The notes under the pieces: model-generated | Databases searched by the model: none | Told to the model about the DNA's origin: nothing | The model's input: only the letters and a program-made list of their open reading frames with translations | Translations under genes and position numbers: made by a program | NCBI RefSeq assembly: GCF_002179965.1 | Contig: NZ_NGUQ01000012.1 | Span: forward strand, 92,612 to 156,611 | Length of the DNA: 64,000 nucleotides | Source of the DNA: Pandoraea sp. PE-S2T-3 | GTDB lineage: Bacteria; Pseudomonadota; Gammaproteobacteria; Burkholderiales; Burkholderiaceae | Reading direction: 5' to 3' | In this document: piece by piece, positions 28,513 through 37,990 of the stretch | How positions within the stretch are numbered: the first letter of the stretch is position 1 | How the letters are laid out: every line of letters starts with the position of its first letter

Positions 28513-29394
28513 ATGTCGATTCTGATCAACAAAGATACCAAGGTCATCACCCAGGGTATTACTGGCAAGACTGGCCAGTTCCACACCCGCATGTGCCGCG
28601 AATACGCGAACGGCAAGAACGCGTTCGTCGCAGGCGTGAACCCGAAGAAGGCCGGTGAGGACTTCGAGGGCATCCCCATTTTCGGTTCGGTCAAGGACGC
28701 CAAGCAACAAACCGGCGCCACCGTTTCGGTGATCTACGTCCCGCCCGCAGGCGCTGCTGCCGCGATCTGGGAAGCCGTCGAAGCCGATCTGGACCTGGCG
28801 ATCTGTATCACGGAAGGCATCCCCGTTCGTGACATGATCGAAGTGAAGGACCGTATGCGCCGCGAAGGTCGCAAGACCCTGCTGCTCGGCCCGAACTGCC
28901 CGGGCGTGATCACGCCGGACGAACTGAAGATCGGCATCATGCCGGGTCACATCCACAAGAAGGGCCGCATCGGCGTCGTGTCGCGCTCGGGCACCCTGAC
29001 GTACGAAGCTGTCGGCCAACTGACTGCCCTGGGTCTGGGCCAGTCGACCGCCGTCGGTATCGGTGGCGACCCGATCAACGGTCTGAAGCACATCGACGTC
29101 ATGCAGATGTTCAACGACGATCCGGATACGGACGCCGTGATCATGATCGGTGAAATCGGTGGTCCGGACGAAGCTACGGCTGCTGAGTGGATCAAGGGCA
29201 ACATGAAGAAGCCGGTCGTCGGCTTCATCGCAGGCGTGACGGCGCCTCCGGGCAAGCGCATGGGCCACGCCGGCGCGCTGATCTCCGGCGGTGCCGATAC
29301 GGCCGAAGCCAAGCTGGCCATCATGGACGCCTGCGGTATCAAGGTGACCAAGAACCCGTCGGAAATGGGCCGCCTGCTCAAGTCGGTGCTGTAA
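28513..29394 (+). CDS. sucD: Succinyl-CoA synthetase (ADP-forming) alpha subunit
   Basis: A 293-residue CoA-binding subunit and partner of SucC. The Rossmann CoA domain holds [17 protein letters not shown], and GPNCPGVI follows. The phosphorylated active-site histidine lies in the conserved [14 protein letters not shown] block near residue 251. AAGGAA precedes the ATG. A terminator lies about 60 bp after the stop, closing the DUF2889-sucCD unit. Confidence 0.98.
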   Translation: MSILINKDTKVITQGITGKTGQFHTRMCREYANGKNAFVAGVNPKKAGEDFEGIPIFGSVKDAKQQTGATVSVIYVPPAGAAAAIWEAVEADLDLAICITEGIPVRDMIEVKDRMRREGRKTLLLGPNCPGVITPDELKIGIMPGHIHKKGRIGVVSRSGTLTYEAVGQLTALGLGQSTAVGIGGDPINGLKHIDVMQMFNDDPDTDAVIMIGEIGGPDEATAAEWIKGNMKKPVVGFIAGVTAPPGKRMGHAGALISGGADTAEAKLAIMDACGIKVTKNPSEMGRLLKSVL

Positions 29395-29455
29395 TTACCG
29401 CCGGTTGACTCCGTTGCGGCTGCCGGAACCGGTCGCCATTGCGATGAGTCACTAG

Positions 29456-29488
29456 AAAGGGAGCCTGAACTATCGGGCTCCCTTTTTT
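29456..29488 (+). terminator. Intrinsic terminator after sucD
   Basis: AAAGGGAGCC (29456-29465) pairs with GGCTCCCTTT (29476-29485), followed by further T residues. Confidence 0.9.
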
Positions 29489-29519
29489 GCTATGGGTTTC
29501 ACATCAAGGATTTCTTGCC

Positions 29520-30248
29520 ATGCTGGCGTTTTTCGCTGAGCTGAACTGGGCAGCCGTGCTGCAAATCATCATGATCGACATCCTGCTGGGTGGCGACAAT
29601 GCCGTGGTGATCGCGCTCGCGTGCCGTAATCTGCCGGCCAAGCAACGTTTGCAGGGCATCATGTGGGGCACCGTCGGCGCCATTGTCTTGCGCGTGATCC
29701 TGATCGCGTTCGCCGTGACGCTGCTCGCCGTGCCCTATCTGAAGGCATTGGGCGGCCTGGCGCTGCTCTGGATCGGCACGAAGCTGCTCGTGCCCGACCA
29801 CGACGCTCACGACAGCGTGAAGCCTGCCGACAAGCTCTGGACCGCGGTCAAGACGATCATCGTCGCCGATCTGGTGATGAGCATCGACAACGTGATCGCC
29901 ATTGCCGGCGCCGCCGAAGGGGCCGCCGACCACCACCAGTTGCCGCTCGTGATCTTCGGGCTGCTCGTGAGCATTCCGCTCATCGTCTGGGGCTCGCAAC
30001 TGGTGTTGAAGGCGCTCGATCGCTTCCCCATCATCGTGATGGCCGGCGCGGCGCTGCTCGGCTGGATTGCCGGCAACCTGATCGTGACCGACCCGGGCAT
30101 CGGCCCCTGGCTGCATCTGCCGGGCGCCGCGGCCGAATACACGCACTACATTGCGTCGGGTATCGGGGCGTTGCTGGTGGTCGGTGTCGGGTTGATACTC
30201 CGGCGTCGCAGCGAGGCGCGTCAATTGCGTGCAACCTCTTCGGAATAA
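29520..30248 (+). CDS. TerC family membrane protein (YjbE-like)
   Basis: A 242-residue protein with about seven helices of the TerC superfamily. The paired signatures are IMIDILLGGDNAVVIALACRNLP near the N-terminus and IIVADLVMSIDNVIAIAGAAEGA in the middle; their aspartates and asparagines are the probable metal ligands. This is the YjbE/YkoY subgroup, separate from the TerC protein at 18.2-19.0 kb. AAGGA about 9 nt upstream selects the ATG at 29520. Manganese export is the known role of several relatives; here it is inferred. Confidence 0.88.
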   Translation: MLAFFAELNWAAVLQIIMIDILLGGDNAVVIALACRNLPAKQRLQGIMWGTVGAIVLRVILIAFAVTLLAVPYLKALGGLALLWIGTKLLVPDHDAHDSVKPADKLWTAVKTIIVADLVMSIDNVIAIAGAAEGAADHHQLPLVIFGLLVSIPLIVWGSQLVLKALDRFPIIVMAGAALLGWIAGNLIVTDPGIGPWLHLPGAAAEYTHYIASGIGALLVVGVGLILRRRSEARQLRATSSE

Positions 30249-30428
30249 TCCGGTCCATTACCGGGTGATTTCTCATCACCCATACAGCCCCGCCCGATTT
30301 TGATCTGCGGCAGGGTTCTCGGCGCGGGGGCTATGGCATACTCCGCCCACTTCCCCCCGACGAGCGCCGTTCCAAGCCTGGAATGGCGCATCCGTTTCGT
30401 TTTCAATGCTATCGCTGGGAGTTACACA

Positions 30429-30953
30429 ATGCGTCGTTTCGGCCACCGGACCACCGGTATCGCCAAGTCCCGGGGCTTCACCCTGATCGAGCTGATGATC
30501 GTGCTGGCGATCATCGGTGTGCTGGTCACGGCAGGTGTCCCGTATCTGCAAAATTATCTGGTGCGTGCGCGCGTCGTCGAGGGTCTCGGGTCGGCGGCTG
30601 CCGCCAAGGCGCTCGTGGCCGAGAACGCCATGCACGGCGCGCCGTTCAACAGCGGCTGGCAGGTGCCGAGTGCGACGGATAACGTCAACTCGGTCAATAT
30701 CGATGGCGGCACGGGCAACGTCAGCATCGCCTACACGCAGCGCGCCGGCGACGGCACGCTGGTGCTGGTGCCGATGCAGACCGGTCCCGACGGCAAGCCG
30801 AAGGTCCTGGACAGCGGCAAAGCGCCGGAAGGGCAGATCGTGTGGACGTGCTACGCGCAAGGCCGCGACGGCGCCCCGAGCGGTGCCACGCTGTCGGCCA
30901 AGGTCGCGCCGCCTGAGTGCCGGGGTGCAACGGCGGAAGCTGCGAAGGGCTGA
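30429..30953 (+). CDS. Type IV pilin (PilA-like major or minor pilin)
   Basis: A 174-residue prepilin. A short basic leader ends at Gly16, and the mature protein starts with FTLIELMIVLAIIGVLVTAG, with the invariant Glu5 (residue 21) and the N-terminal helix that packs in the pilus core and anchors the subunit in the membrane. The globular part holds two cysteines (WTCYAQ and PPECRG) likely to form the C-terminal disulfide loop. GGGAG 7 nt before the ATG supports the start. A terminator and a PglL/Wzy-type membrane protein gene follow, suggesting a glycosylated pilin. Confidence 0.9.
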   Translation: MRRFGHRTTGIAKSRGFTLIELMIVLAIIGVLVTAGVPYLQNYLVRARVVEGLGSAAAAKALVAENAMHGAPFNSGWQVPSATDNVNSVNIDGGTGNVSIAYTQRAGDGTLVLVPMQTGPDGKPKVLDSGKAPEGQIVWTCYAQGRDGAPSGATLSAKVAPPECRGATAEAAKG

Positions 30954-31074
30954 GTCTGCCCGGGTAGCGAATGGTGTGTGCGGGGGTGAGGGACGGGGGA
31001 TGGAAACCGTCCGTTATCCGCCGCATGGTTTGCGCATCGGAACGAGAGGCCGAGATTGGTCTCTCGCATGAAAT

Positions 31075-31099
31075 GGTCGCCCCTCCGGCGACCGTTTTT
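31075..31099 (+). terminator. Intrinsic terminator between pilin and PglL-like gene
   Basis: GGTCGCC (31075-31081) pairs with GGCGACC (31087-31093) and is followed by GTTTTT. It ends only 9 bp before the first possible start codon of the next gene, so downstream expression needs read-through or a promoter inside the region. Confidence 0.75.
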
Positions 31100-31107
31100 C
31101 GTTATGC

Positions 31108-32946
31108 TTGCGCATCTTTCAACCGGTGTACTGCACGGCGGCGACCTTGTTTCCACCTCTGCTTCTTTCGATGATCGGGCTCACGCTGGCCGCGATCTGG
31201 GCGTTGCCCTACAACTTTGTCAAACACACGTATCCGATCTCGACGTTCTATTCGGAGGCGCTGACGTTCTCGCTGTTTGCCGCCCTCGGCGTGTTGTCGA
31301 TGGTGGCCGTGTTGCGGCGCGATTCGCGTTTGCTGCAACTGCCGCGAATTACGTGGATGCCGCTGATGTTCATCGCGGTCATTCTCGTCCAGCGCGCGAC
31401 GATGGCGACCGAGTTGCCGCAACTGATGATGACCGCGCTGCTCTACGGCGTGGCCATGATCGTGGCGGTGAGTTCGGGGTACTGGCTTGCGCAATTGGGC
31501 TGGCGCGGCGCGCTGATGCGCTTGAGTGCGGCGGCCCTCACCGTCGGTGGCCTGTACGCGTTCGGTGCGCAGGTGGTGCAGGCCTTCCATCTCGAAGCGC
31601 ATGTGCCGTGGCTGGTCGCGAAGTACACGGTCAGCGTGGCGCGGCGCCTGTTCGGCAATATGTATCAGCCGAATCATCTGGCAACGTACCTGTCGCTCGC
31701 GAGTGCCGGTGCGTTCTATCTCTGGTATCACCGCAAGTTGCCGGTGTGGCTGTTGCTGCCGGTGTGGGCGGCGTTCGATATCGGTATCTGTTTCACGGGC
31801 TCGCGCACGCCGTGGCTGCAACTGGCCTTGCTGTCGGCCTTCGGTCTGTGGCTCGTCTGGAATGAGCGCGTCGATTCGCCGCACAACATGCGCCGTCCGA
31901 TGCGTTGGTTCGCGCCTCTGGCCATCCTCCCGCTGCTGGGCCTGATGACGATGTTCGTCGGCTGGGCCAATGTGGCATGGGGCCTGCAACTCGACGGCAG
32001 TGCGGTGGCGCGGATGCAGCAGGCCGGGCAGGTCGCGGGGCGGCTGAACCTGTGGGAATACGGCTTTGCGATTTTCCGGGAGCATTGGCTCTTCGGTGCG
32101 GGGTGGTCGAATTACATCGACGCGCAGTTCGCGTTGGTCGACAAACTCGGCCCCGTCGAAATGGCGGACAACGCCCACAATGCGCTGCTCGATTTGCTCG
32201 CGAAAATCGGTCTCGTCGGCACGTTGCTGGTGCTCGTGCCGTTGCTGTTCTGGTTCGCCCGCGCGGTGCGCGCCATCAAGTCGGCACCGATTGCGTTCGC
32301 GTTCATCTTGCTGGGCATGCTTGCCGTGCACGCGATGCTCGAGTATCCGCAGCATTACGCGTTCTTCCTGCTCCCCGCGCTGTTCCTGCTGGGCTTTTGC
32401 GATACGAAGGCCATCAATGGCGTGTCGCCGACCGCGACCGGGGCCATCAACGGCGTGATCGTACTGTTCGCCTGCGTGGCGATTCCGTGGTTGATCGCCG
32501 ACTACCAGCGTGTGGAAGTGGCTTACCGTGCGGGCAAGATCGACACATATCGCACGGACCCGGCGTTGTTCTTCGCACCATATGGCGACTACGCCGTGAC
32601 CGGCGCGTTGTACCTCAATCGCGATCAGCTCGACGAAAAACTGGCGTCGCATCGCGAAGCGCTGGCGCTGGGTGCCGGGCCGACGATGATCAAGCGTTAC
32701 ATTGTGCTGCTCGCCCTCGCGGGGCGCGACGACGAGGCGCTGGAAGACGTGCAGCGTCTGAAAAACTACAACATGCAGATATTCGACGGTCAGTACGCCG
32801 CGTTGATTCGCTTGCTGCGCGCGCAGGGCGACGATCTGAAGCCGTTCACCAAGCGTGTCATCGATAAGTGGGGGCGCCCGAAGGGAGACCCGGATGACGA
32901 CGAGGCCATGACGTCGCCGGCGTCGGCTGCCAAACGGATGTCCTGA
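31108..32946 (+). CDS. PglL/O-antigen-ligase-like (Wzy_C) membrane protein, probable pilin O-oligosaccharyltransferase
   Basis: A protein of up to 612 residues with about 12 helices (about 15-430) and a soluble C-terminal domain. It shows the GNMYQPNHLATYLSL block and the large periplasmic loop ending ADNAHNALLDLLAKIGLVG, where His357 matches the conserved histidine of PglL/WaaL/Wzy enzymes. Such enzymes move a glycan from undecaprenyl diphosphate to pilin, lipid A core or a growing polymer. Location next to a type IV pilin gene favours pilin glycosylation (PilO/TfpO/PglL role). The start is uncertain: TTG at 31108 or ATG at 31171, neither with a clear ribosome site. Confidence 0.8.
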   Translation: MRIFQPVYCTAATLFPPLLLSMIGLTLAAIWALPYNFVKHTYPISTFYSEALTFSLFAALGVLSMVAVLRRDSRLLQLPRITWMPLMFIAVILVQRATMATELPQLMMTALLYGVAMIVAVSSGYWLAQLGWRGALMRLSAAALTVGGLYAFGAQVVQAFHLEAHVPWLVAKYTVSVARRLFGNMYQPNHLATYLSLASAGAFYLWYHRKLPVWLLLPVWAAFDIGICFTGSRTPWLQLALLSAFGLWLVWNERVDSPHNMRRPMRWFAPLAILPLLGLMTMFVGWANVAWGLQLDGSAVARMQQAGQVAGRLNLWEYGFAIFREHWLFGAGWSNYIDAQFALVDKLGPVEMADNAHNALLDLLAKIGLVGTLLVLVPLLFWFARAVRAIKSAPIAFAFILLGMLAVHAMLEYPQHYAFFLLPALFLLGFCDTKAINGVSPTATGAINGVIVLFACVAIPWLIADYQRVEVAYRAGKIDTYRTDPALFFAPYGDYAVTGALYLNRDQLDEKLASHREALALGAGPTMIKRYIVLLALAGRDDEALEDVQRLKNYNMQIFDGQYAALIRLLRAQGDDLKPFTKRVIDKWGRPKGDPDDDEAMTSPASAAKRMS

Positions 32947-32974
32947 ACGTCACCGTCGTCGGTGCCGCAAATAG

Positions 32975-33010
32975 AAACGCCCGCAATTCACATTGCGGGC
33001 GTTTTCTTTT
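32975..33010 (+). terminator. Intrinsic terminator after PglL-like gene
   Basis: AAACGCCCGCAA (32975-32986) pairs with TTGCGGGCGTTT (32993-33004), followed by T-rich sequence. It sits between this gene and the converging ThiD-like gene and could also act on the minus strand. Confidence 0.85.
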
Positions 33011-33088
33011 GGAAGGCCCGTTGGCGGGCATTCGGTCTCCGAGCCTACGGTGCCAAGCCTTGGGGCGGGTCTCGTGTCTGGCCTGGCG

Positions 33089-34024
33089 TCAGGCCTTGTC
33101 GCCTTCTTCCGGCGCGGCCGCAGGAGGCACGGCGATATCCGGGGAATCCGCCACCGGATCGTCCTCGTTCTCGTCGTTTCGTGCCCAGAAGAAGCGATCG
33201 GGGAAATGCCGTCCCATCCCCGGACGGAACGCATTCTCGAGCACTTGTTGCAAGTACTCCTGTGCTTCTCGCACGGCCTCGGGCATGGCCAGACCATTGG
33301 CGAGCATCGCAGCCACTGCCGCCGCGAGCGTATCCATGGCACCGGCCACGTTATGCGGCGGGCGGTCCCACGTGTCTTCGCGCACCACGCCATCGTCCGA
33401 ATACAACGTGTGGGTGAATTGCGGCGCGTTGCTGTCGCTCACCAGAATGAACTCGCAGCCGTGTTCGAGCAGGATGCTCACGGCTTCCTCCATCGACACG
33501 TTTTCGTTCTCGCTGACCGTCTGTGCCAGCGCGATGGTGCTCGCCGGGCTCACCACCAGCACGCTCGCCTGCGGCACCAGCAGGCTGGCGGTGGCTTCGC
33601 GCAGTTCATCGGCCGACAGCAGGTGTTCGCCGGCCAGACCGAAGTCCGGTGCCACCACCAGTGGCGTCTCGTCATAGTCGGCGACGATTTCGGCGATGGC
33701 GGCGACGTTCTCGGCATTGATGGTACTGCCGACCTTGAACGCGGCCACCGGCATGTCTTCGAGCAGCATGCGTGCCTGATCGACGATCCAGTCCGGGTCG
33801 ACCGGCTGCACGTCCACGCAGGCGCGTGAGTCTTGCGATGAATAACCGGTGAGCACCGACACGCCGTAGCCGCCCATGCTCGCGAACGTGAGCAGGTCGG
33901 CCTGAATGCCGGTGGCCGAGGTGGGATCGGAAAGCCCGAAGGTCAGCAGAATGGGAGGGGATTCAGTTTGCATGGGGGCAGGATAGACGGCGATCTGGTC
34001 AGGGCTTGGGTTCGTTGGTACCAT
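33089..34024 (-). CDS. ThiD-like (phosphomethylpyrimidine kinase family) protein with altered active site
   Basis: A 311-residue protein of the ribokinase-like ThiD family. The start block LTFGLSDPTSATGIQADL corresponds to the hydroxymethylpyrimidine-binding segment of ThiD (usually LTIAGSDSGGGAGIQAD), with several glycines and serines changed. The C-terminal anion-hole block reads HNVAGAMDTLAAAVAA, with Asp where ThiD has a Cys-containing GTGC. It may therefore be a kinase for a different alcohol or a non-catalytic relative. The tail is acidic and proline-rich. The start at 34024 has AAGG upstream; ATG at 33973 is the alternative. It is divergent from rubredoxin. No other thiamine genes are near. 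Confidence 0.75.
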   Translation of the reverse strand: MVPTNPSPDQIAVYPAPMQTESPPILLTFGLSDPTSATGIQADLLTFASMGGYGVSVLTGYSSQDSRACVDVQPVDPDWIVDQARMLLEDMPVAAFKVGSTINAENVAAIAEIVADYDETPLVVAPDFGLAGEHLLSADELREATASLLVPQASVLVVSPASTIALAQTVSENENVSMEEAVSILLEHGCEFILVSDSNAPQFTHTLYSDDGVVREDTWDRPPHNVAGAMDTLAAAVAAMLANGLAMPEAVREAQEYLQQVLENAFRPGMGRHFPDRFFWARNDENEDDPVADSPDIAVPPAAAPEEGDKA

Positions 34025-34186
34025 CACGCCTTAAATGCCCGCTTCGGAGCGCTTGCAAGCGTCGTGGGCAGCACCCGCCGGGCAATGCATCGGCAGGTCC
34101 CCCACATCACCGTTCGACAAGTCTGTCGCCGGGGCCCGAAGCGGTTGACAAGCCATTGTAACGGAACGCTAGTCGCTTAAGAAAGA

Positions 34187-34357
34187 ATGGAATACAAGAG
34201 CTGGATGTGCCTCATTTGCGGCTGGATTTATGACGAAGAGGCAGGTTTGCCCGACGAAGGCATTGCCCCCGGCACGCGCTGGGACGACGTGCCCATCAAC
34301 TGGACCTGCCCTGAGTGCGGTGCGCGCAAGGAAGACTTCGAGATGGTGCAGATCTGA
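34187..34357 (+). CDS. rubA: Rubredoxin
   Basis: A 56-residue iron protein. Two cysteine pairs hold a single iron: CLICG at about 8-12 and CPECG at about 41-45. WIYDEEAG and GTRWDDVP between them are typical of rubredoxins. It carries one electron in the cytoplasm, for example to alkane hydroxylase or in oxidative-stress pathways; the partner is unknown here. AAGAAAG lies just before the ATG. It is divergent from the ThiD-like gene and 12 bp before the next gene, which may share its transcript. Confidence 0.96.
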   Translation: MEYKSWMCLICGWIYDEEAGLPDEGIAPGTRWDDVPINWTCPECGARKEDFEMVQI

Positions 34358-34369
34358 GGCCGATGGCCC

Positions 34370-35815
34370 ATGGTGACTCCGCAAACGCCCCTCGACACCC
34401 CTGCAAGCACGTCTGGTCCTGCGACACGCGAGACGCGTGACGCCCCGCTATGGCGTCTGCCCGACGTCGCCGAGGCGTTGACCGAAGCCTCCGACGCGTG
34501 GTCGAACGGTCCGGCGGCGGCGCTCGGACCGTTACGGCGTGCCAATCGTTTGTTGCAGACCAGCGGTCATGCCGACTGGGCACTCCATGGCGAACGGCTC
34601 GTGCAAGCGATTGCCGAGACGGCCTACGGTCAGCCGGGCAGTCAGGACGCCATGCGCAATGCGCTGCGCCAGTTCGAGCGCGAGATCTGGCAGGCCGGTG
34701 CTGCACCCTCTACACCGGCGGTATCGACTACACCCGCTGTAACCCCCGACTGGCCGGGTTCACCGACCCCCGGCGAACTGCGCATGACCGGCTGGGCCGT
34801 CGCCACGCCGCGTCTGCATGGCTTGCCGGCGGGGACCGCGCCCCTGCGTGCCGATGTCGAACGCGTGTTGTTGCGTCTGCTGCGTCCCGACGCCGATGCG
34901 ACCGACACCACGGCAGCCCTCGCACAACTGGCCGATCTGGCCGCTGACCTGCACCGTGCCGGGGCGACCGCGCCGCTCGATTACTGGCGTCTCGCTGCCG
35001 CATGGCTGCGTTTTGCCCGTGCCCCGCTGAGTCTGGCCGACAAGCGCCAGATCGGGCGAATGAACATGGCGCTGCGGCGCCAACTGACGCGGCCGACCGA
35101 GCCGGGTCAGACGACCACCGGTATTTCCGCGCAGAACCTGTCGGCAGCGCCTGCGGCACCGGGACAAGCCGGCACGGCCGCAACGAGTGCAACAGGCACA
35201 GCAGGCGCTGCATCGGCCACCAAATCACAAGCCGACGTCATTCCGGGTCACGACTTGCTCGAAGCGCTGGCGACGTGGCAGGCGCAGGCACCGGATAGCT
35301 GGCTGAACACGTTGTTGGCCGATTTCGGCGTGCTGCGCAGTGGTGGCAACTTGCCCGCATCGTTGGCCGACGCCGTCGAAGCCGCGCAGAAGCAGGGCGC
35401 GGGCACGAGTTCGCGCGACTGGCTGCGCATCGGTCCGATTGCGGTGCGCCATGACGTCTGCCAGACCTTCCTGAGTCTTGCCGACGAAGCCTTGCCGAAT
35501 CTGAACGACCCTGCCGTGGCGGGGCGTGTTGCCGACTATGCGTCGGCGATCGGTCTGGCGCCGGTCGCCCGGCTGGCTGCTGCCGTGTCGGCGACGGGCG
35601 AGCGTCTGGCGGCGTCGCCACCGGCCGAGCCGGGCGGCCCGGCGGCACTGGCCATGACCGTCAAGGCGTTGCGTGGCATGCTTCACCAGTTCGCCGCAGA
35701 CGCTTACCCGGAGCCGCGTCCCGACCTGATTGCCGAGATGGCAATGTGGCGGGAGCGGGCGCTGGATGCGAGTGTATTCGGACAGCGGCTCGTCACCGGG
35801 CGCGACGTTCCGTGA
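34370..35815 (+). CDS. Hypothetical alpha-helical protein (481 residues)
   Basis: I do not recognise a family. The composition is Ala/Leu/Arg-rich and mainly helical. Two helical regions (about 20-250 and 285-475) are joined by a low-complexity Ala/Gly/Thr linker (about 250-285). There is no signal peptide or membrane helix, so it is cytoplasmic. The first region (RANRLLQTSGHADWALHGERL) faintly resembles the Hpt-like N-terminal modules of pilus-chemotaxis proteins such as ChpA/FimL, but no phosphoacceptor motif is clear. It lies between rubA and yqgE in the same direction. GAGG 11 nt upstream is a weak start signal. Confidence 0.6.
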   Translation: MVTPQTPLDTPASTSGPATRETRDAPLWRLPDVAEALTEASDAWSNGPAAALGPLRRANRLLQTSGHADWALHGERLVQAIAETAYGQPGSQDAMRNALRQFEREIWQAGAAPSTPAVSTTPAVTPDWPGSPTPGELRMTGWAVATPRLHGLPAGTAPLRADVERVLLRLLRPDADATDTTAALAQLADLAADLHRAGATAPLDYWRLAAAWLRFARAPLSLADKRQIGRMNMALRRQLTRPTEPGQTTTGISAQNLSAAPAAPGQAGTAATSATGTAGAASATKSQADVIPGHDLLEALATWQAQAPDSWLNTLLADFGVLRSGGNLPASLADAVEAAQKQGAGTSSRDWLRIGPIAVRHDVCQTFLSLADEALPNLNDPAVAGRVADYASAIGLAPVARLAAAVSATGERLAASPPAEPGGPAALAMTVKALRGMLHQFAADAYPEPRPDLIAEMAMWRERALDASVFGQRLVTGRDVP

Positions 35816-35919
35816 TAAAGTCGGCAGCAAAGGCTGCCTAAGGTGGCCGAACAAGGTGGCCGATGGCCGTAGCACGATGCGGTAAGACCGCAAACCGTCC
35901 GCGAAACTACTTTGGCCCT

Positions 35920-36489
35920 ATGCCGAACGACCGTATCAATCTCACGAACCAGTTCCTCATCGCCATGCCGGGCATGGCCGATCCGACGTTTTCCGGAACG
36001 GTCGTGTACATGTGCGAGCACAGCGAGCGCGGCGCGATCGGACTGGTGATCAATCGTCCGACCGATATCGACCTGCAATCGCTGTTCGAACGGCTCGACC
36101 TCAAGCTCGAAATCGACCCGTTGGCGCATCAGCCGGTGTTCTTCGGCGGCCCGGTGCAGACCGAGCGCGGCTTCGTGCTGCACGAAGCGACCGGCACGCC
36201 GTACAGCTCGTCGCTGTCAGTGCCGGGCGGTCTCGAAATGACCACCTCCAAGGATGTGCTCGAAGCCGTGGCGAATGGCGACGGTCCGAGCCGCTTCCTG
36301 CTCACGCTCGGTCATTCGGGCTGGAGCGCGGGGCAACTGGAAGACGAAATCAGCCGCAACGGGTGGCTGACCGTGGCCGCCGATCCCGGCATCGTGTTCG
36401 ATGTTCCGCCGGCCGAGCGTTTTGACGCTGCACTCGCGTTGCTGGGGGTATCGTCGTCGATGCTCTCCGCCGACGCTGGCCACGCATGA
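35920..36489 (+). CDS. yqgE: YqgE/AlgH family protein
   Basis: A 189-residue cytoplasmic protein of the UPF0301 family. [28 protein letters not shown] and [10 protein letters not shown] at the start, then [15 protein letters not shown] and [17 protein letters not shown], are the family blocks. The function is not settled; it has been linked to alginate and stress regulation and is nearly always beside ruvX. The start at 35920 begins the conserved domain. Its stop overlaps the ruvX start (ATGA), indicating coupled translation. Confidence 0.93.
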   Translation: MPNDRINLTNQFLIAMPGMADPTFSGTVVYMCEHSERGAIGLVINRPTDIDLQSLFERLDLKLEIDPLAHQPVFFGGPVQTERGFVLHEATGTPYSSSLSVPGGLEMTTSKDVLEAVANGDGPSRFLLTLGHSGWSAGQLEDEISRNGWLTVAADPGIVFDVPPAERFDAALALLGVSSSMLSADAGHA

Positions 36490-36914
36490 CGGCTGGCAGC
36501 GCCACGGTGCTCGCCTTCGATTACGGCGAGCGTCGTATCGGTGTGGCGATCGGCAATCTGCTGCTGCGAGAAGCCCGTGCACTCACCGTTCTCGCCAATC
36601 TCAATCGTGAAGTCCGTTTTGCCGAAGTCGGCAAGCTCGTTGCCGAATGGCAGCCCGAGCTGATCGTCGTCGGCCTGCCTTGTCATCCCGATGGCACGCC
36701 GCATGAAATGACCCAGCAGGCCAAGCGCTTCGGCAATCAGGTCAATGGGCGTTTCGATGTTCCCGTGGTGTGGGTCGACGAGCGATATTCGTCGGTGGCC
36801 GCGGCCGCCGCACTCGCCGAAGCCGGCGTCAAGGTCTCACAAAAGACCTCCCTCGACGCTGAAGCCGCCCGCATCATTCTCCAGCAGTACTTCGACGAGC
36901 ATGTGCCTGCCTGA
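36486..36914 (+). CDS. ruvX: Holliday junction resolvase-like nuclease RuvX (YqgF)
   Basis: A 142-residue RNase H-fold protein. The N-terminal Asp in [15 protein letters not shown], the central ELIVVGLP and the C-terminal ASFDEAEAA-like [16 protein letters not shown] contain the acidic active-site positions. Members act in 16S rRNA 5' end maturation and may resolve DNA junctions. It overlaps yqgE by 4 bp and precedes pyrB by 98 bp, as in related Burkholderiales, except that the pyrR gene often found between them is absent. Confidence 0.93.
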   Translation: MTAGSATVLAFDYGERRIGVAIGNLLLREARALTVLANLNREVRFAEVGKLVAEWQPELIVVGLPCHPDGTPHEMTQQAKRFGNQVNGRFDVPVVWVDERYSSVAAAAALAEAGVKVSQKTSLDAEAARIILQQYFDEHVPA

Positions 36915-37012
36915 CGCCGCGCCGCAGGCGTGTTCCGGATCGCACCAACCACCCGGATCGCCCCGATCGGGCGAAGCCCCCCAGCAACGGGCCGCCGCCC
37001 CGGAGACGCCGC

Positions 37013-37990
37013 ATGGCTAATGGAATGCTCGGCCGGCGCGGCCACCCGCAACTGACTCGCAACGGCGAGTTGAAGCATTTGCTCACGGTCGAAGGCCTGC
37101 CGCGCGCCGTTCTCACTCATATTCTCGACACGGCCACACAGTTCGTCAGTCTGAACGACGGCGACGTGAAGAAAGCGCCGCTGCTGAGCGGCAAGTCCGT
37201 TTTCAATTTGTTCTTCGAGAACTCCACACGTACGCGCACGACGTTCGAGATCGCGGCTGCGCGACTGTCTGCCGACGTGTTGAATCTGAATATCAACGCG
37301 TCGTCGACGAGCAAGGGCGAAACCCTGCTCGACACCATCGGCAACCTCTCGGCGATGCATGCGGACCTGTTCGTCGTGCGGCATGCACAGTCGGGTGCCC
37401 CCTACCTGATCGCCGAGCATTGCGCACCGCACGTGCACGTCATCAACGCGGGCGACGGGCGTCATGCGCACCCCACGCAGGGGCTGCTCGACATGTACAC
37501 GATTCGCCACCACAAGGGTGATTTCAACAACCTGACGGTGGCCATCGTCGGCGACATCCTGCACTCGCGGGTCGCGCGCTCCGATATTCACGCACTCACC
37601 ACGCTCGGCGTGCCGGAAGTCCGCGCCATCGGGCCGCGTACGCTGCTGCCGACCGGGCTCGAACAACTCGGCGTGCGCGTGTTCCACGACATGGATGAAG
37701 GGCTGCGCGACGTGGACGTCATCATCATGCTGCGTTTGCAGAACGAGCGGATGAACGGTGCACTGCTGCCGTCGGCGAGCGAGTACTTCAAATACTACGG
37801 CCTCACCCCCGAGCGGCTGGCCCTGGCCAAGCCGGACGCCATCGTCATGCATCCGGGGCCGATGAATCGTGGCGTGGAAATCGATTCACGGGTGGCGGAC
37901 GGCCCGCAGTCCGTCATTCTCGAACAAGTGTCGTTCGGCATTGCCGTGCGCATGGCGGTGATGAGCATCGTCGCCGGAAACCACGGATGA
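37013..37990 (+). CDS. pyrB: Aspartate carbamoyltransferase catalytic subunit
   Basis: A 325-residue enzyme making carbamoyl-aspartate from carbamoyl phosphate and aspartate, the second step of pyrimidine synthesis. The carbamoyl phosphate site [19 protein letters not shown], the HPTQGLLD loop and the [12 protein letters not shown] block are all present. No pyrI regulatory subunit follows. Instead its stop overlaps the start of a dihydroorotase-like gene, the arrangement of the class A dodecameric ATCases known in Pseudomonas. Confidence 0.97.
   Translation: MANGMLGRRGHPQLTRNGELKHLLTVEGLPRAVLTHILDTATQFVSLNDGDVKKAPLLSGKSVFNLFFENSTRTRTTFEIAAARLSADVLNLNINASSTSKGETLLDTIGNLSAMHADLFVVRHAQSGAPYLIAEHCAPHVHVINAGDGRHAHPTQGLLDMYTIRHHKGDFNNLTVAIVGDILHSRVARSDIHALTTLGVPEVRAIGPRTLLPTGLEQLGVRVFHDMDEGLRDVDVIIMLRLQNERMNGALLPSASEYFKYYGLTPERLALAKPDAIVMHPGPMNRGVEIDSRVADGPQSVILEQVSFGIAVRMAVMSIVAGNHG

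Noticed and set aside
31102..32652. 516-codon minus-strand open frame opposite the PglL-like gene
   Set aside because: Arg/Gln/His-rich antisense shadow; the plus-strand membrane protein has clear family motifs.
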